A model generated the notes under the pieces. It worked only from the letters and a program-made list of their open reading frames with translations. It was not told the origin of the DNA and searched no databases. The position numbers and the translations under genes are program-made. From contig OW240915.1 of assembly GCA_933207985.1 (NCBI GenBank), positions 125,063,101 through 125,127,100 on the forward strand: a DNA stretch of 64,000 bases, in the 5' to 3' direction. Positions 10,838 through 20,510 of the stretch are shown here, piece after piece (positions within the stretch are counted from its first letter, which is position 1; every line of letters starts with the position of its first letter). The DNA comes from Pelobates cultripes. Lineage: Eukaryota; Chordata; Amphibia; Anura; Pelobatidae.

Positions 10838-11914
10838 TGTGGCGAAAGTGACCTCACCACTGGTTTTTGGAGGGGCCTGTTTGCCAGCCTCCTGCCCTGC
10901 GACTATGGCCCTGGGATGTATTGCCCTTTAAGAAACTGATTTGGGCATATTGTATTATGCTGCTGCTGGCCCTTTAAGAACCATCTGGGGACATACTGTG
11001 GAGTTACTGGGTGGCCACCATTTCATGTATCAGTGGCACATGGTGAGAACAATGGATGAAGCGCACGGTGAGAACAATGGATGGCGGCCATTTCAACTCA
11101 CAGACACTGTGTGGACTTTTCTACACGGTGTCATCTCGCCGGTATTTGGTGCACAAAGACATCATGCAGTAGTTTTAAACTACAGAACAGGGGACACATT
11201 TAACAGTAATTATTTTTCATATAGCCTATATATGTTCTGCGGAATCTGCATTAAACCGTATCTTCCAAACTACTGAACGGATCTGGGTGAATTTTGGATA
11301 TGTGGTTCACCCAGATCCCCCGGTTCCAATGATATACTTATGGGGTTATTGCATGTTTTGGGGTCCCTGTGATATGTTTTATAATACTGTATTTCTCTGC
11401 CTGTGATAATTATATTACCCATTGTGTTCAGTAATCATATCACAGGCAGAGGGGAGGATTTTGTGTGGGAGTGTCTGTGTATTGTACGGATTGATTGGTT
11501 GTTTTTCAAAACCCTGTGGGCAATACTATGTTTGCAGAATGTGAATAAAAGAGGTTGTATGTGCTAGTACAGTCAGTTCTACTTCACCCTCAATCTAGAG
11601 TCCTGTCTCTTATTGGGGGAATTTCTATATCACTACAAGGGATTGCTATGTTCTGCATACTCCCTTAGCTAATCACTACTAAGCTCTTTTAAGAGCTTGT
11701 TCCTGCTTCACTCTCTTGGAGGTTCACCCATTGGAACCTGGAGCCTTGTCATAGGTCCAGGGTGGGTAAGAGACGGCGAGACCCCAACCAAGCTGCGGCG
11801 GTTAGTGGGGCCTGCGGTGGTTGTGGTGTCTGCGGAGTGCTTGGAGCCCTCTGTAAGCGCTAGGAGCATCCTTCAATAGAGGTACCCAGTCGGGGTGCCA
11901 GGTGATCCGTTACA
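10838..11914 (+). mobile_element. Solo LTR, family D, copy D1 (1077 bp)
   Basis: Begins TGTGGCGAAAGTGACC and ends GATCCGTTACA. Flanks are GAGGG (10833-10837) and GACGG (11915-11919), a 5-bp duplication with one difference. It aligns with copies D2 (49546-50811, plus) and D3 (27569-30760, minus). It contains 'gaataaaag' (polyadenylation signal near 11541), 'ctcttttaagagc' and a 14-bp perfect hairpin at 11395-11451. No internal region is attached. Confidence 0.8.
11395..11451 (+). promoter_or_regulatory. LTR hairpin, copy D1
   Basis: CTCTGCCTGTGATA (11395-11408) pairs perfectly with TATCACAGGCAGAG (11438-11451). Other copies carry a hairpin at the same place built from different bases, so structure rather than sequence appears kept. 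RNA function is inferred. Confidence 0.6.
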
Positions 11915-12224
11915 GACGGGGGCTAAAAAAATAAAATGTTTTAATAATATTAAAATTAAAAAAAAAAATATTATCGGTAAATGTAATAATAAAAAAAAAT
12001 GTCCACCCCCCCACCAAGGTTACACACACTGCATTCACACACACACACACACAGTCTGCATGATATACACACACACACTTTGCATTCATTATATATTCAA
12101 TTAATCTAATATATATCATATAGTCAATAAGTTTTCGCAGTTTTTTGGGGTAAAATTAGGGGGCTCGACTTATATTCAGGTCGACTTATACTCGAGTATA
12201 TACGGTGTATATATGTGTAAAAAT

Positions 12225-13317
12225 ACTTTGAATTAGTCCCTGGCCTTATCTTAAGTCTAGGATAGTCTTACGCCTATCCCATGCATGCTTAAACTCCCTC
12301 ACTTTGTTAACCTCTACTACTTCAGCTTGAAGGCCATTCCATGCATCTACTACCCTCTTCCTGATATTATTATTAAACCTTTTCCCCTCTAATTTAAGAC
12401 ATTGTCCTCTTGTTGTGGTAGTTTTCCTTCTTTTAAATATAATCTCCTCCTTTACTGTGTTGATTCCCTATATGTATTTAAATGTTTCTCATATCCCCCC
12501 TGTCTCGTCTTTCCTCCAAGCTATACATGTTAAGTTCCTTTAACCTTTCCTTGTAAATTTTATCCTGCCTTCCATGAAACAGTTTAGTAGTCCTTCTCCT
12601 TGCTCTCTCTAAAGTATCAATATCCTTTTGGCGATACAGTCTCCAGTACTGTGTACAATACACCAAGTGAGGTCTCACCAGTGTTCGGTACAATGGCATG
12701 AGTACTTCCCTCTTTCTACTGCTAATATCTCTCCCTATACAACCAAGCATTCTGCTAGCATTTCCTGCTGCTCTATTACATTGTCTGCCTACCTTTAAGT
12801 CATCAGAAATAATCACTCCTAAATCCCTTTCCTCAGATGTTGTTGACGTTAGTAGGGTATCAAATATCCTATACTCTGCCCTTGGGTTTTTACGTCCAAG
12901 ATGCATTATCTTGCACTTATCCACATTAAATGTCAGTTTTCACAGCTCTGACCATTTTTCTATTTTTTTTAATTATTTGCCATTTGGCTTATCCCTCCTG
13001 GAACATTAACCCTGTTACATTTCTTAGTATCATCAGCAAATAGACATACCTTACCATCAAGACCTTCTGCAATATCATTAATAAAAATATTAAAGAGTAT
13101 GGGCCCAAGTACAGATCCCTGAGGTACCCCACTGGTAACTAGACCTTGCTTCGAATATACTCCGTTGACTACAACCCTCTGTTGCCTGTCATTTAGCCAC
13201 TGCCTAACTCATTCAACAATATTGGTATCTGTAACAGAACCTACAGTATTGCCTGGAAACCTCAGCCCAACAGGGTACCCAAAACCTTTTCCTTACAGTC
13301 ATTAACATTGCTTTCTA
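12225..13317 (-). pseudogene. CR1-I: CR1-type LINE reverse transcriptase, C-terminal part
   Basis: On the minus strand, a frame from about 13250 shows 'SGVPQGSVLGPILFNIF' and 'LFADDTK' (RT motifs B' and C). Then 12924-12478 is an open frame of 148 codons beginning MDKCKIMHLGRKN with 'YCTQYWRLYRQKDI' and 'LEERRDRGDM', the usual end of CR1 ORF2. The 3' end lies near 12225. The 5' half is gone; position 13317 abuts LTR D5. Stops interrupt the frame upstream of 12924. An endonuclease fragment of the same type and strand at 18310-18840 could be the missing half displaced by the intervening block, but the RT middle is absent, so this is only possible. Confidence 0.85.
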
Positions 13318-13998
13318 TCACTGAGAACAAAGACTGTTCGTGTATTTGCATTCCCCAAAGTGACTAATTGTGCATTTGGCCCTAACTTTTCGAATTCCGA
13401 ATTTTTTTGTCGAACAACTGACCACCCAGAGCAGGAGTGTTCCAGCAATTAACCCTCTTGACCTGTTATAAACCGCAAACACCCCAACGTTCCTATGGAT
13501 TAACTGGGTGGTCGGCGTTCGTCTGTGCGAACAAGTGGCAGCGGCCATTTTGTTTAGTCGAACGCACTCAGCGGTGTTTGGTCGTCCGCGTGGAACTGTT
13601 TTCGGCTACCTTTTTCCACAAACCCCGCTGAACTTCTACCTTCTGTGCGTTCAACTAGAATCATACGAACAAGGCGCTAATTTGTGAGTTTGTTCATCCG
13701 AACAAACTACATCCAGTGATGGCAGTTTTGTTTGTGCATTTTAGACTTGTTACATAAGGAGAATAGACCGACCGCAGAGACTGAAACTGTGGAACTATTT
13801 TGGGCAGAGAAATGTGCAAGCGGTCGGTCACATCCACCTCTTCACTAACTCCCAAACCACTGGTCCAATTTGTGCCATTTTTGGATATGTTGTTTCCCTG
13901 AATGTATTGGTTATTAAAATGTAACTTTTATTAAGATCATATGCATAATTTTAAAGTTATGGAAAATGCATAAAAGTATATATTTTTTTTTTTAGCTT

Positions 13999-14040
13999 GG
14001 AGATAATTGAGCTGATATAACGATTAACTCAATTATCTCC
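13999..14040 (+). promoter_or_regulatory. LTR hairpin, copy D5
   Basis: GGAGATAATTGAG (13999-14011) pairs perfectly with CTCAATTATCTCC (14028-14040), loop 16 nt. Same relative place as the hairpins in the other LTR copies. Confidence 0.65.
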
Positions 14041-14173
14041 TAAGCAGAGGGGAGGAATGTATTATAATTAATAGGTGTGCTTTTACTGTACAATTGTAAA
14101 TGATTGGCTTTTGTATTCCCATTGTTAATGCCCCACAAGATCCACGTGGGCGGTAACCTTACTATAAAACCTG

Positions 14174-14802
14174 TAGAGAGTCAAAAATGGGTTGCAAGAG
14201 AATACTGAGGACGGGCAGCAGCTGAAATAGCCTGCCCTCCGGTCGGTCCCCGCTCAGTTCTCAAGCTGATTTTTGCTCATCTTGTGCCATTACAGAGAGA
14301 ACATATCTGAAGCATATCAGACTGGTCCCACCCATACGGGCAGTCCAGATCTGAAATGCCAGCAAGTTCTCTCTGCACGAGAGATACAGTAACCCCAGAC
14401 GATCGTTTCAGCCTTGTTAGGCATCATCAGTGAGGCATAGCTGATATCTCCCTAGGCACCGTGAGCAAGGGGTCCACGTCTGGATTGTCCCTTTAAACTT
14501 GTAGAGAGTCAAAAATGGGTTGCAAGAGAATACTGAGGACGGGCAGCAGCTGAAATAGCCTGCCCTTCGGTCGGTCCCCGCTCAGTTCTCAAGCTGTATC
14601 TCTTGTGCAGAGAGAACTTGCTGGCATTTCGGATCTGGACTGCCCGTATGGGTGGGACCAGTCTGATATGCTTCAGATATGTTCTCTCTGTAATGGCACA
14701 AGTTGAGCTAAAACCAGCTTGAGTTCTAAGCGGGGACCCACCGAAGGGCAGGCTATTTCAGCTGCTGTCCGTTGTCAGAATACTCTTGCGACCCATTTCT
14801 TG
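14174..14802. mobile_element. Foldback retro-insertion with a 16-bp target duplication
   Basis: Flanked by perfect 16-bp repeats CTTACTATAAAACCTG at 14158-14173 and 14803-14818. Internal order is A-B-C-A-B'-A', where primes are inverted copies. A is about 100 bp ('gagtcaaaaatgggttgc...cggtcggtccccgctcag', at 14174 and 14502, again inverted at 14715-14800). B (14274-14385) is inverted at 14597-14713. C contains 'ggcatcatcagtgaggc'. The long duplication argues for reverse-transcription-based insertion, as in Penelope-like elements, but no protein is encoded. Confidence 0.65.
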
Positions 14803-15135
14803 CTTACTATAAAACCTGCATAAAAGCAGCTGCTTGTGTGGTCATTAAATCTGTTCTACTTCAACCTTCAAAACATAGCCTCATCTCGTTATTGAAAGGA
14901 AACCTGCTCAGCATAATCACAAGCTCTTTTAAGAGCTCTGCTTTACTCTCTACAAGGATCCAGCAGATGGGATAGCACAACTACATTACAGCACAGCATC
15001 TTGTCGGGAAGAAGGATGTCTCCAACGGCTGATACCCCTCTACAACCTGGGTAGCCGTTAAAGTATCCAAACTTAAAGACTGCAGTTTATTGATGAGCCT
15101 ACGGATGCTGAATGGATAAACGACATGACAACTGT

Positions 15136-15681
15136 TCAAAATATGTTGTTTGCGTTCCTTCGTAATACTCTTCTCTTCTTTCTATCAGAAGTACAAGCCT
15201 TTTTGTTGTATGTGTACGGCATACATGCAGGAAATAATCCCGGTCGTTGTCGTTTCCGTTTCCTTTTAGGGGTATTTGTACCTATGTATACTAAACCTGT
15301 GCTGTCCTGGGGTTCACCCACTATGTTATTCATCGCTGCCATTGAAACTCTACCAACAACGTCCTTTGCAATGTTCCTAGCCGCTGTTTTCACATGTGGT
15401 TTCACCAATTCTAAACCGCGTCTGAACAAAGGCACGGCTCTCCGGTATAAGCTTCTAAATATGCCCCCTAAACCACGACCGTACATATAAGTACTACCAT
15501 GAAATCCCGACAGTCCCTGACTGGCCTGTGACTTATAATTAGCGCTGTAAACGTGTGGTTCTGCATAGGTTTTAACCACAACCGTTTTTTTTTCTTTAAT
15601 AAAAGCTTCCACGCCGGGGTCAAAAGTGTAGCTTAATGATAGCCTTCCCGTATTTGAATGAAACGTTTCTGTTCTGATCAT
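15136..15681 (-). CDS. Polinton minor-capsid-like protein (adenoviral pVI-like style), intact frame
   Basis: An open frame of 181 codons with no stop, starting MIRTETFHSN. Around residues 70-100 there is a Gly/Arg-rich amphipathic block 'GRGLGGIFRSLYRRAVPLF', followed by 'KPHVKTAARNIAKDVVGRV'. Such a G-L-G-x-[IL]-F-R-x-L block near the middle is typical of the small Polinton and adenovirus-like internal capsid proteins that act on membranes or cement the capsid. A strongly basic 'PKRKRKRQRPG' near residue 135 and a second basic cluster, KKRRVLRR, at the end could serve DNA or nuclear targeting. It lies directly downstream of another structural gene piece, and the next start codon follows ten bases after its stop, as expected in the compact Polinton block. 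The assignment comes from context and motif style; no homology search was possible. The frame may simply not yet have decayed. Confidence 0.6.
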   Translation of the reverse strand: MIRTETFHSNTGRLSLSYTFDPGVEAFIKEKKTVVVKTYAEPHVYSANYKSQASQGLSGFHGSTYMYGRGLGGIFRSLYRRAVPLFRRGLELVKPHVKTAARNIAKDVVGRVSMAAMNNIVGEPQDSTGLVYIGTNTPKRKRKRQRPGLFPACMPYTYNKKACTSDRKKRRVLRRNANNIF

Positions 15682-15816
15682 TCTTTATCTCTATTGTGAT
15701 GTTGTCAAAATGGTATTTACTGACTGGTATGTAGTCAGGTTTGATGTACTGCTGGGTAATAATTTCGTTGTTACTGCCGGTAATTTTTAAGGCTCCGTGT
15801 TGACGGTCAAGCAGTG
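15682..15816 (-). pseudogene. C-terminal piece of a Polinton structural gene
   Basis: The minus-strand frame reads 'RPLLDRQHGALKITGS' near its start and then 'IIKPDY'-like and 'FDNITIEIKNDQ' stretches, and runs into the start of the 181-codon gene. A piece with this ending precedes the minor-capsid gene in Polintons I have knowledge of. About 45 codons remain; the rest was removed at the junction with LTR D6. The function cannot be given beyond 'virion-type structural gene'. Confidence 0.45.
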
Positions 15817-16697
15817 GTCTGTTTAATGAGGGCTACCTGCCCAGTATTTATGCAGGTCTCCCACCTGGTGGACACTCCCCTAGGGGACCAAATGGAAGAC
15901 TGTAACCAAGGACAAACAAGCATCAATCTAGGACACACAGTCACATTATATTCCCACAAAGCATCCTGGCTTCCTCCCCTCTGCCCTGGAGATAATTGAG
16001 AAGTAATTCAATTATCTCCCAGGACAAAGGCAAATTGCCATTATTGCGTGGGGATACCAATATAGGAATTACTGTTAAAATCCCCCATGTTAGAAAGGTT
16101 AAAATAAATATATACATTTAACATATCCCCAGATAGCTCAGGTCTGAGTGCACATTATTAAGCGAATGGCGCTCAGACCACACGAATACAGTTTAATCGC
16201 CATGGAGCCAAAGTCTTTAATTCCACGAACATGCTCCATGGCAGGCTATCTGGGTACTTTTACACTGAATACATCGCAACACTAAAAGTCCCGAATGCTC
16301 CGTTGTTCGGTTCCCGAACGGGTTTGTAGACCTCCAGCCTCAGCGGGGCTTGGAAGCCAAAGTGTCCGCTTTTGGTGTCCTGCCGCTGGGTAGAACAAGC
16401 GCTGGCTACCCGGGGAGCTTCCATAACATCTAGGTGTAACCGCGACCACCCAGTGATTGTCAATTAAGCTGCGGTTAACCGCAGCTTTGGGGAGGTAAAT
16501 CGCTGACACACTCCAGGTGGTCCAGTCATTTATGCGTTTGTTCGGTACATAGAATTTACCTAACACCCTGGCAGAAAGTCACGAACAAACCTTTCTGCAG
16601 GGGAAAATACAAGTTTTACCATGGGGTCATAGTCCAGAGGCAACAGGTGAGCAACCAGGCTTCTCCAATGCAATGTGGAGAGATTGTTCTCGTCACA
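15817..16697 (-). mobile_element. LTR family D, copy D6 (minus, 3'-truncated)
   Basis: On the minus strand it begins TGTGACGAGAACAATC at 16697, aligning with D1/D2 starts. It continues through 'gcctggttgctcacctgttgcctctggactatgacccc', 'ggaccacctgg', the conserved hairpin (15988-16019), and 'cataaatactgggcagg...cattaaa'. It stops there, just after an AATAAA-like signal, whereas D1-D3 run some 370 bp further. It lies between the integrase and structural gene pieces of the Polinton. Confidence 0.65.
15988..16019 (-). promoter_or_regulatory. LTR hairpin, copy D6
   Basis: GGAGATAATTGA (15988-15999) pairs perfectly with TCAATTATCTCC (16008-16019), loop 8 nt. Confidence 0.65.
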
Positions 16698-17521
16698 GCC
16701 GTTACAATCTTTTAACATAAAGAGGGGTTTTATACCTCTGGTATTTATTGAGTCCACTACAAATATTTCATCAGTGAAGGTCTGCTCATACCCTTTACTG
16801 AAAATGTAAAGATTTTCAGCGCTGGTTTAATCCTTTTACAATTGAACTACTCCCCATAAATGTTTTTCCACACTATGAGTGTGTTTTCATACGTCACCGC
16901 TGCAGGAGCGCACCGGATTGTTCTGTGTACTGTGTGGTTGTAGCTATATATCAGATCAGCCAGAATATTTACATAGCGGAACGTATTGCGCGCTGTAAAA
17001 TAGCGCCACATTTTAGTTTTTAATGTTCTGTTAAAACGCTCCACAATAGCGGCCTTCACCGTATTATTTGTTATAAAGTGTATAATCTCACATTTTTTTA
17101 AAGACTGCTTTTACACTCTTGTTAAGGATTTCTTTGCCTTTGCCCATTTGCAACTTTTGAGGTACACGACCCGCCGCAAATATATTCTGAAAAGCAGCAG
17201 CAACGTTTTTTCCTGATTTATTCTTCAAAGCCACAGCCCATGCATATTTTGACAGCACATCTATGATGGTCAGTATATATTTTATACCATCATTTTGCTT
17301 AGCAAAGTCAATCATTGACATTATATCAGCTTGCCATTGTTCGTCAATATTAGAGACACAAATCTTATTGCGCTCAAATCGTCACCTTGCTGGCCTGTGT
17401 AACGTGTAAGTGTCCTGATCTGCCAGCCATTCTTTAACAGTTCTTTTTATGTTATGTTTTTTAATTGAGTTATATAATTTATCAATACCACCGTAGCTAC
17501 CTGCTTCTTGGTGTGGAATAT
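16698..17521 (-). pseudogene. Polinton integrase (rve family), broken
   Basis: The integrase joins transposon ends to target DNA using a D,D,E triad. From the N-terminal side (17521 downward) I read 'GSYGGIDKLYNSIKKHN', 'YTLHRPAR' and 'IDEQWQADI' (first catalytic Asp). Next come 'DVLSKYAWAVALKNK', 'KLQMGKGKEIL' and 'KAAIVERFNRTLKTKMW' (catalytic Glu, 17059-16850). The C-terminal side reads 'GYEQTFTDEIFVVDSI' (16790-16740). In family members the stretch before KGKE normally carries the second Asp; here it is MG, so the active site is lost. Frames change at least three times (around 17385, 17085 and 16845). LTR D6 begins at 16697, close to the gene's end. The gene is non-functional, but the family call is firm. 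Confidence 0.85.
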
Positions 17522-17530
17522 ATTGATTTT

Positions 17531-17950
17531 AATACTGATATATTATTGCTGTTGGGCATCATGATTAAAGAATACTGTCAGCTGGTTATCTTGTTACAGC
17601 TGTCATCCTGGGTCCCTCTGTCTTGGTTGTAAATGCCATCTGTCTGTCATTGCTCATCTGAACACTTAAGGTTTTTAGATCTAATACTTGTCTAGTAATA
17701 TTGTTACATGAGTTATTTTGGCATTTATTTATTTCACATATTTATATAAGCTTGCCCTCTGGGTTTGTTCTCTACTTTCAAAACTGGCCCCCAGACACAT
17801 CTTCCAAAAACAAGTCCAGACTTGTCCCCCTTTATTCAGTAATATCCCTCCTCTAAATGAAATTCAAAATAAATAAATAAATTTAAACATCCAACCATAG
17901 GATGTAGTACCTCATACAACCACCTGGTGGCACACTCTATGAACATTGTA
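17531..17950. other. No feature recognised
   Basis: AT-rich sequence between the Polinton remnant and the minisatellite. No open frame of note and no repeat partner found in the window. Confidence 0.5.
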
Positions 17951-17954
17951 AAGG

Positions 17955-18300
17955 GTCGTGTCTATAACACGCCATTGGCGTGGTTTCAATAAATCGACAG
18001 GGGCGGGCCATAATGTGCATTGGGTGTGGTTTAATAAAGGCGGACACCCATCAACGCGCAATGGGTGGGGTCATATTGCGCAAGGGGCGTGGTTTCATGA
18101 AAGGGGCTGGGCACCCATCACCGCACTGGGGGGCAGAGACATATTGCGCAACAGGTGTGGTTTCATAAAAGGGTGTGGTTTCATAAAAAGGGACGGGACG
18201 CCTGTCATATTGTGCAATGGGCGTGGCTTCATTAAAAGGATGTGGTTTCATAAAAAGGGGCGTGGTTTCATAAAAAGCGGCAGGGCACTTGTCAAAAGTT
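17955..18300. repeat. Degenerate minisatellite built on GGGCGTGGTTTCATAAAA
   Basis: Units contain 'gggcgtggtttcataaaa' or 'ggtgtggtttcataaaa' alternating with 'acccatca' and 'catattgcgcaatgg', spaced about 20-85 bp, at least ten core copies. The core includes GGGCGTGG, a GC-box/KLF-type motif. Open frames across it on both strands are products of the repeat. Confidence 0.85.
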
Positions 18301-18309
18301 AGTTTGATG

Positions 18310-18840
18310 ACTTGTACCGCTACTCACTATTTACTGACAAGCTTAATGCAATTTTGTGTTGCTTTAAGCAGTGCAACTTTTAAATAATCCCATTTCTCCT
18401 GGACTCCATTTAAACTGCTCCAGTCTGACAACGACTCCTTTACGCATATTCTTAAGTCTAAAACTTTTTTGTTTTTGTGTGGTGTGACTGTCACTGTTAT
18501 ATTAAACCACACTGACTAATGATCACTGGACCCTAAACTTTCACCTACAGTAATATCTGATACCAAATCTCAATTTGTAAACACTAAATCTAGTATGGCC
18601 TCCTTACGAGTTGGTTCTCAAACGAGTTGTTTTAGAGACAATCCCAAGAGGGAGTTTTGCTCCTGGCAAAAGCAGCTATTTTGGATTTTTGGATGATAAC
18701 TTCCCCCTTCATTGTCATTTTAGCTATTTCCTCAACTAGTAGATTATCTAACTCTTCAATTTGTCCTGGGGGCTTATAAATCACACCTACACGAGTAACT
18801 GTGTGATTACCAAATTCTAACGTAATCCAAACAGACTATG
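18310..18840 (-). pseudogene. CR1-II: CR1-type LINE endonuclease fragment
   Basis: The minus strand reads 'VGVIYKPPGQIEELDNLL', 'KMTMKGEVII', 'EAILDLVFTN', 'DITVGESLGSSDH' and 'WFNITVTVTP', then 'SSLNGVQEKWDYLKVALL'. This is the second half of the CR1 apurinic endonuclease and the start of the linker before the RT. The catalytic SDH is present. Stops and frameshifts occur (for example after 'SSDH'). The RT part is missing; see CR1-I at 12225-13317. Confidence 0.8.
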
Positions 18841-18843
18841 TTC

Positions 18844-18911
18844 GCCTCACTAACTTTTATTATGCTATATTTTATTAGCATAACATATAGCCTAATAAAA
18901 GTTAGTGAGGC
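18844..18911. repeat. Perfect 19-bp inverted repeat
   Basis: GCCTCACTAACTTTTATTA (18844-18862) is the exact reverse complement of 18893-18911. Inner bases 'tgctatat' and 'atatagc' extend the stem. It sits at the upstream edge of the CR1-II endonuclease and may be an inversion junction. Confidence 0.8.
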
Positions 18912-18955
18912 AAGATTCACATACAGGACCACATTTGTTGTGTACGTATAAAGTG

Positions 18956-19150
18956 TACCATCTTCTGCACTATTTCCTTGTTTATTGTGTTTTTCTCCCT
19001 CTCCCCCCTCACTCTGATCTTCAGTAAGATATTTACAACCCTCTGCCAGTAATTTTGTCTATTTTCTAACAAACCTGTGTATTATCTACACTCATGTCGC
19101 TTTAACCCCTGTCATTTAAAAAATTCTGTTAGTCCAATAAAAAAAGTATT
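18956..19150 (+). repeat. Dispersed repeat shared with 4100-4278 (opposite strand)
   Basis: From 'accatcttctgcac' to 'gctttaacccctgtc' it aligns with the reverse complement of 4100-4278. It ends in 'tccaataaaaaaagtattac', which looks like the 3' tail of a retroposon. The family is not recognised. Confidence 0.5.
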
Positions 19151-19169
19151 ACAAGATACACATTTAGTC

Positions 19170-19170
19170 T

Positions 19171-19212
<42 letters not shown>
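19170..19212. repeat. (TC)n microsatellite
   Basis: About 20 pure TC dinucleotides. Confidence 0.95.
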
Positions 19213-19215
<3 letters not shown>

Positions 19216-19733
19216 AACTTTATTTTGTTCTATTATATATATTGATATCTGTTGTTGCTGTATATTAATATATAATTAAGCAATAAGTAATGACATTAAT
19301 ATTTTATAGTGCTTGGTATTTTGGTTGAATATGTGGATGGAAAATACACCAAAAACTGAAATTAATAAATGTGTATTTAATATAATAATTAAATCGAGTA
19401 ACAGACGCTAGCAGAATGTTTATTTCCTACAATAATTATACAATACAAAACTGCAATATTAGTTTACAAAAGGCTATAGTAGATGCTAGATGTAACAATG
19501 GATTCATATGGTACAATATAAAACAAACTTACACAGGGCCCAGCCACTCGGCTGGTAGTCTACATTCTGCCAAATCCACAAGAGACCAAAGAGACTGAAT
19601 CCCTCCTACATCTGGTTTTATTCAGTTCCTAATGTAGGCTGGTCTGGGATGTCACTACCAGACGCCCATGGCTTAAGGAAACCATATAATGGCCTACACA
19701 CAGTGCCTCTAAATCATTATTTTAATTCACAAA
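19213..19733. other. No feature recognised
   Basis: AT-rich sequence between the microsatellite and the hAT-1 terminus. Short open frames only. Confidence 0.5.
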
Positions 19734-20510
19734 TAGAGTTGAGCGGACACCTGGATGTTCGGGTCCGGCGGGTTCAGCCGAACTTTGAAAAAAAGTCAGT
19801 GTTAGGGCTCGAACTTGAATCTGAACTTGACCCCGAACCCCATTGAAGTCAATGGGGACCCGAAGTTTTGGGCACAAAAATGCCTCTAAAAAAACTCCTG
19901 GAAAGGGCTAGACAGCTGCAAAAGCAAGTAAAATGGGGGGAAGAGTAGGACAAGTGCCCTGCAAACAAATGTGGATAGGGAAAATACCTAAAAATAAAAA
20001 AAAAATACAGCTGAGCCATAAAATTGCACTAGATGGAATCTTTGATTTTGGGCTTGGAAGAACATAAATCAAAATCTAAAGCATGGCTGTCAGAAGGATC
20101 ACCAGAATGATCCGTTGGAGTGCACAGTATTCTTTAATTGTTCAAACTGAGATCAACTCCTGATGCATGGAGAAAAGGCCTTCACAAGCCTCTGCTATTG
20201 TGTACATAGTTTATACTAACTGACCCATAGAAAGAGGAGGCGGTGACCGTGGAGGAGGAGGTAGCCAACACTGTTTTTTATATATCTATTTTTTATTTTA
20301 ATTGGGGTAGCCCCCAAAATATTGGGACATGTAAAAAAAAGAATAATTTGCGGCCTTCGGTGCATTTCTTGCAGTCCTAATGCATGGGGAAAAGGCTTTC
20401 ACAAGCCACTGCTATTGTGCACATAGTTTATACTAAGTGACCCATAGGTTGAGGAGGCGGTGCACTTGCACTTGAGTATAACAATAAATGGTTGAGGCTG
20501 GTATAAATGT

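Larger units (their letters stand above)
10471..12204. mobile_element. TIR transposon with CGTATATACTCGAG-type ends, split by an LTR
   Basis: The left end CGTATATACTAGAGTATATG at 10471 and the right end at about 12185-12204 (reverse complement CGTATATACTCGAGTATAAG) form terminal inverted repeats. Further subterminal 'gacgag'/'ctcgac' blocks follow. Removing the LTR at 10838-11914 leaves about 650 bp, so this is a non-autonomous element with nested palindromes. Flanking (TA)n sequence hides any target duplication. I do not assign a superfamily. Confidence 0.6.
13318..14990 (+). mobile_element. LTR family D, copy D5 (5'-truncated, interrupted)
   Basis: From 'gttcgtgtatttgc' to 'ctacattaca' this follows the order of copy D2: 'gaccacccagagcaggagtgt', 'gtgcgaacaagtggcag', 'cagcggtgtttggtcg', 'gaccgaccgc...gcggtcggtc' (13767-13828), the hairpin at 13999-14040, 'gcataaaagc', and 'ctcttttaagagc'. 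Its first part is missing at the junction with CR1-I. A foldback insertion occupies 14174-14802. The right end at 14990 abuts Polinton-like sequence. Confidence 0.7.
15050..17530 (-). mobile_element. Polinton/Maverick remnant
   Basis: On the minus strand, in order: a retroviral-type integrase (17521 to about 16698), a C-terminal piece of a structural gene (15816-15682), an intact 181-codon minor-capsid-type gene (15681-15136), and the first codons of the next gene from ATG at 15126 ('MSFIHSAS', the kind of start seen in a Polinton capsid gene). DNA polymerase B, protease and ATPase are absent, as are the terminal repeats. LTR D6 sits inside, and LTR D5 abuts the downstream end. Polintons are large virus-like DNA transposons; this copy is a fragment. 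Confidence 0.75.

Noticed and set aside
15125..15490. 121-codon plus-strand frame with a signal-like start
   Set aside because: Exact antisense of the Polinton minor-capsid gene; hydrophobic look is due to the reverse reading of a basic protein.
12225..18840. One CR1 element split by a Polinton
   Set aside because: Strand and order fit, but the RT middle is missing and no target duplication links the two halves, so they are kept as separate fragments.
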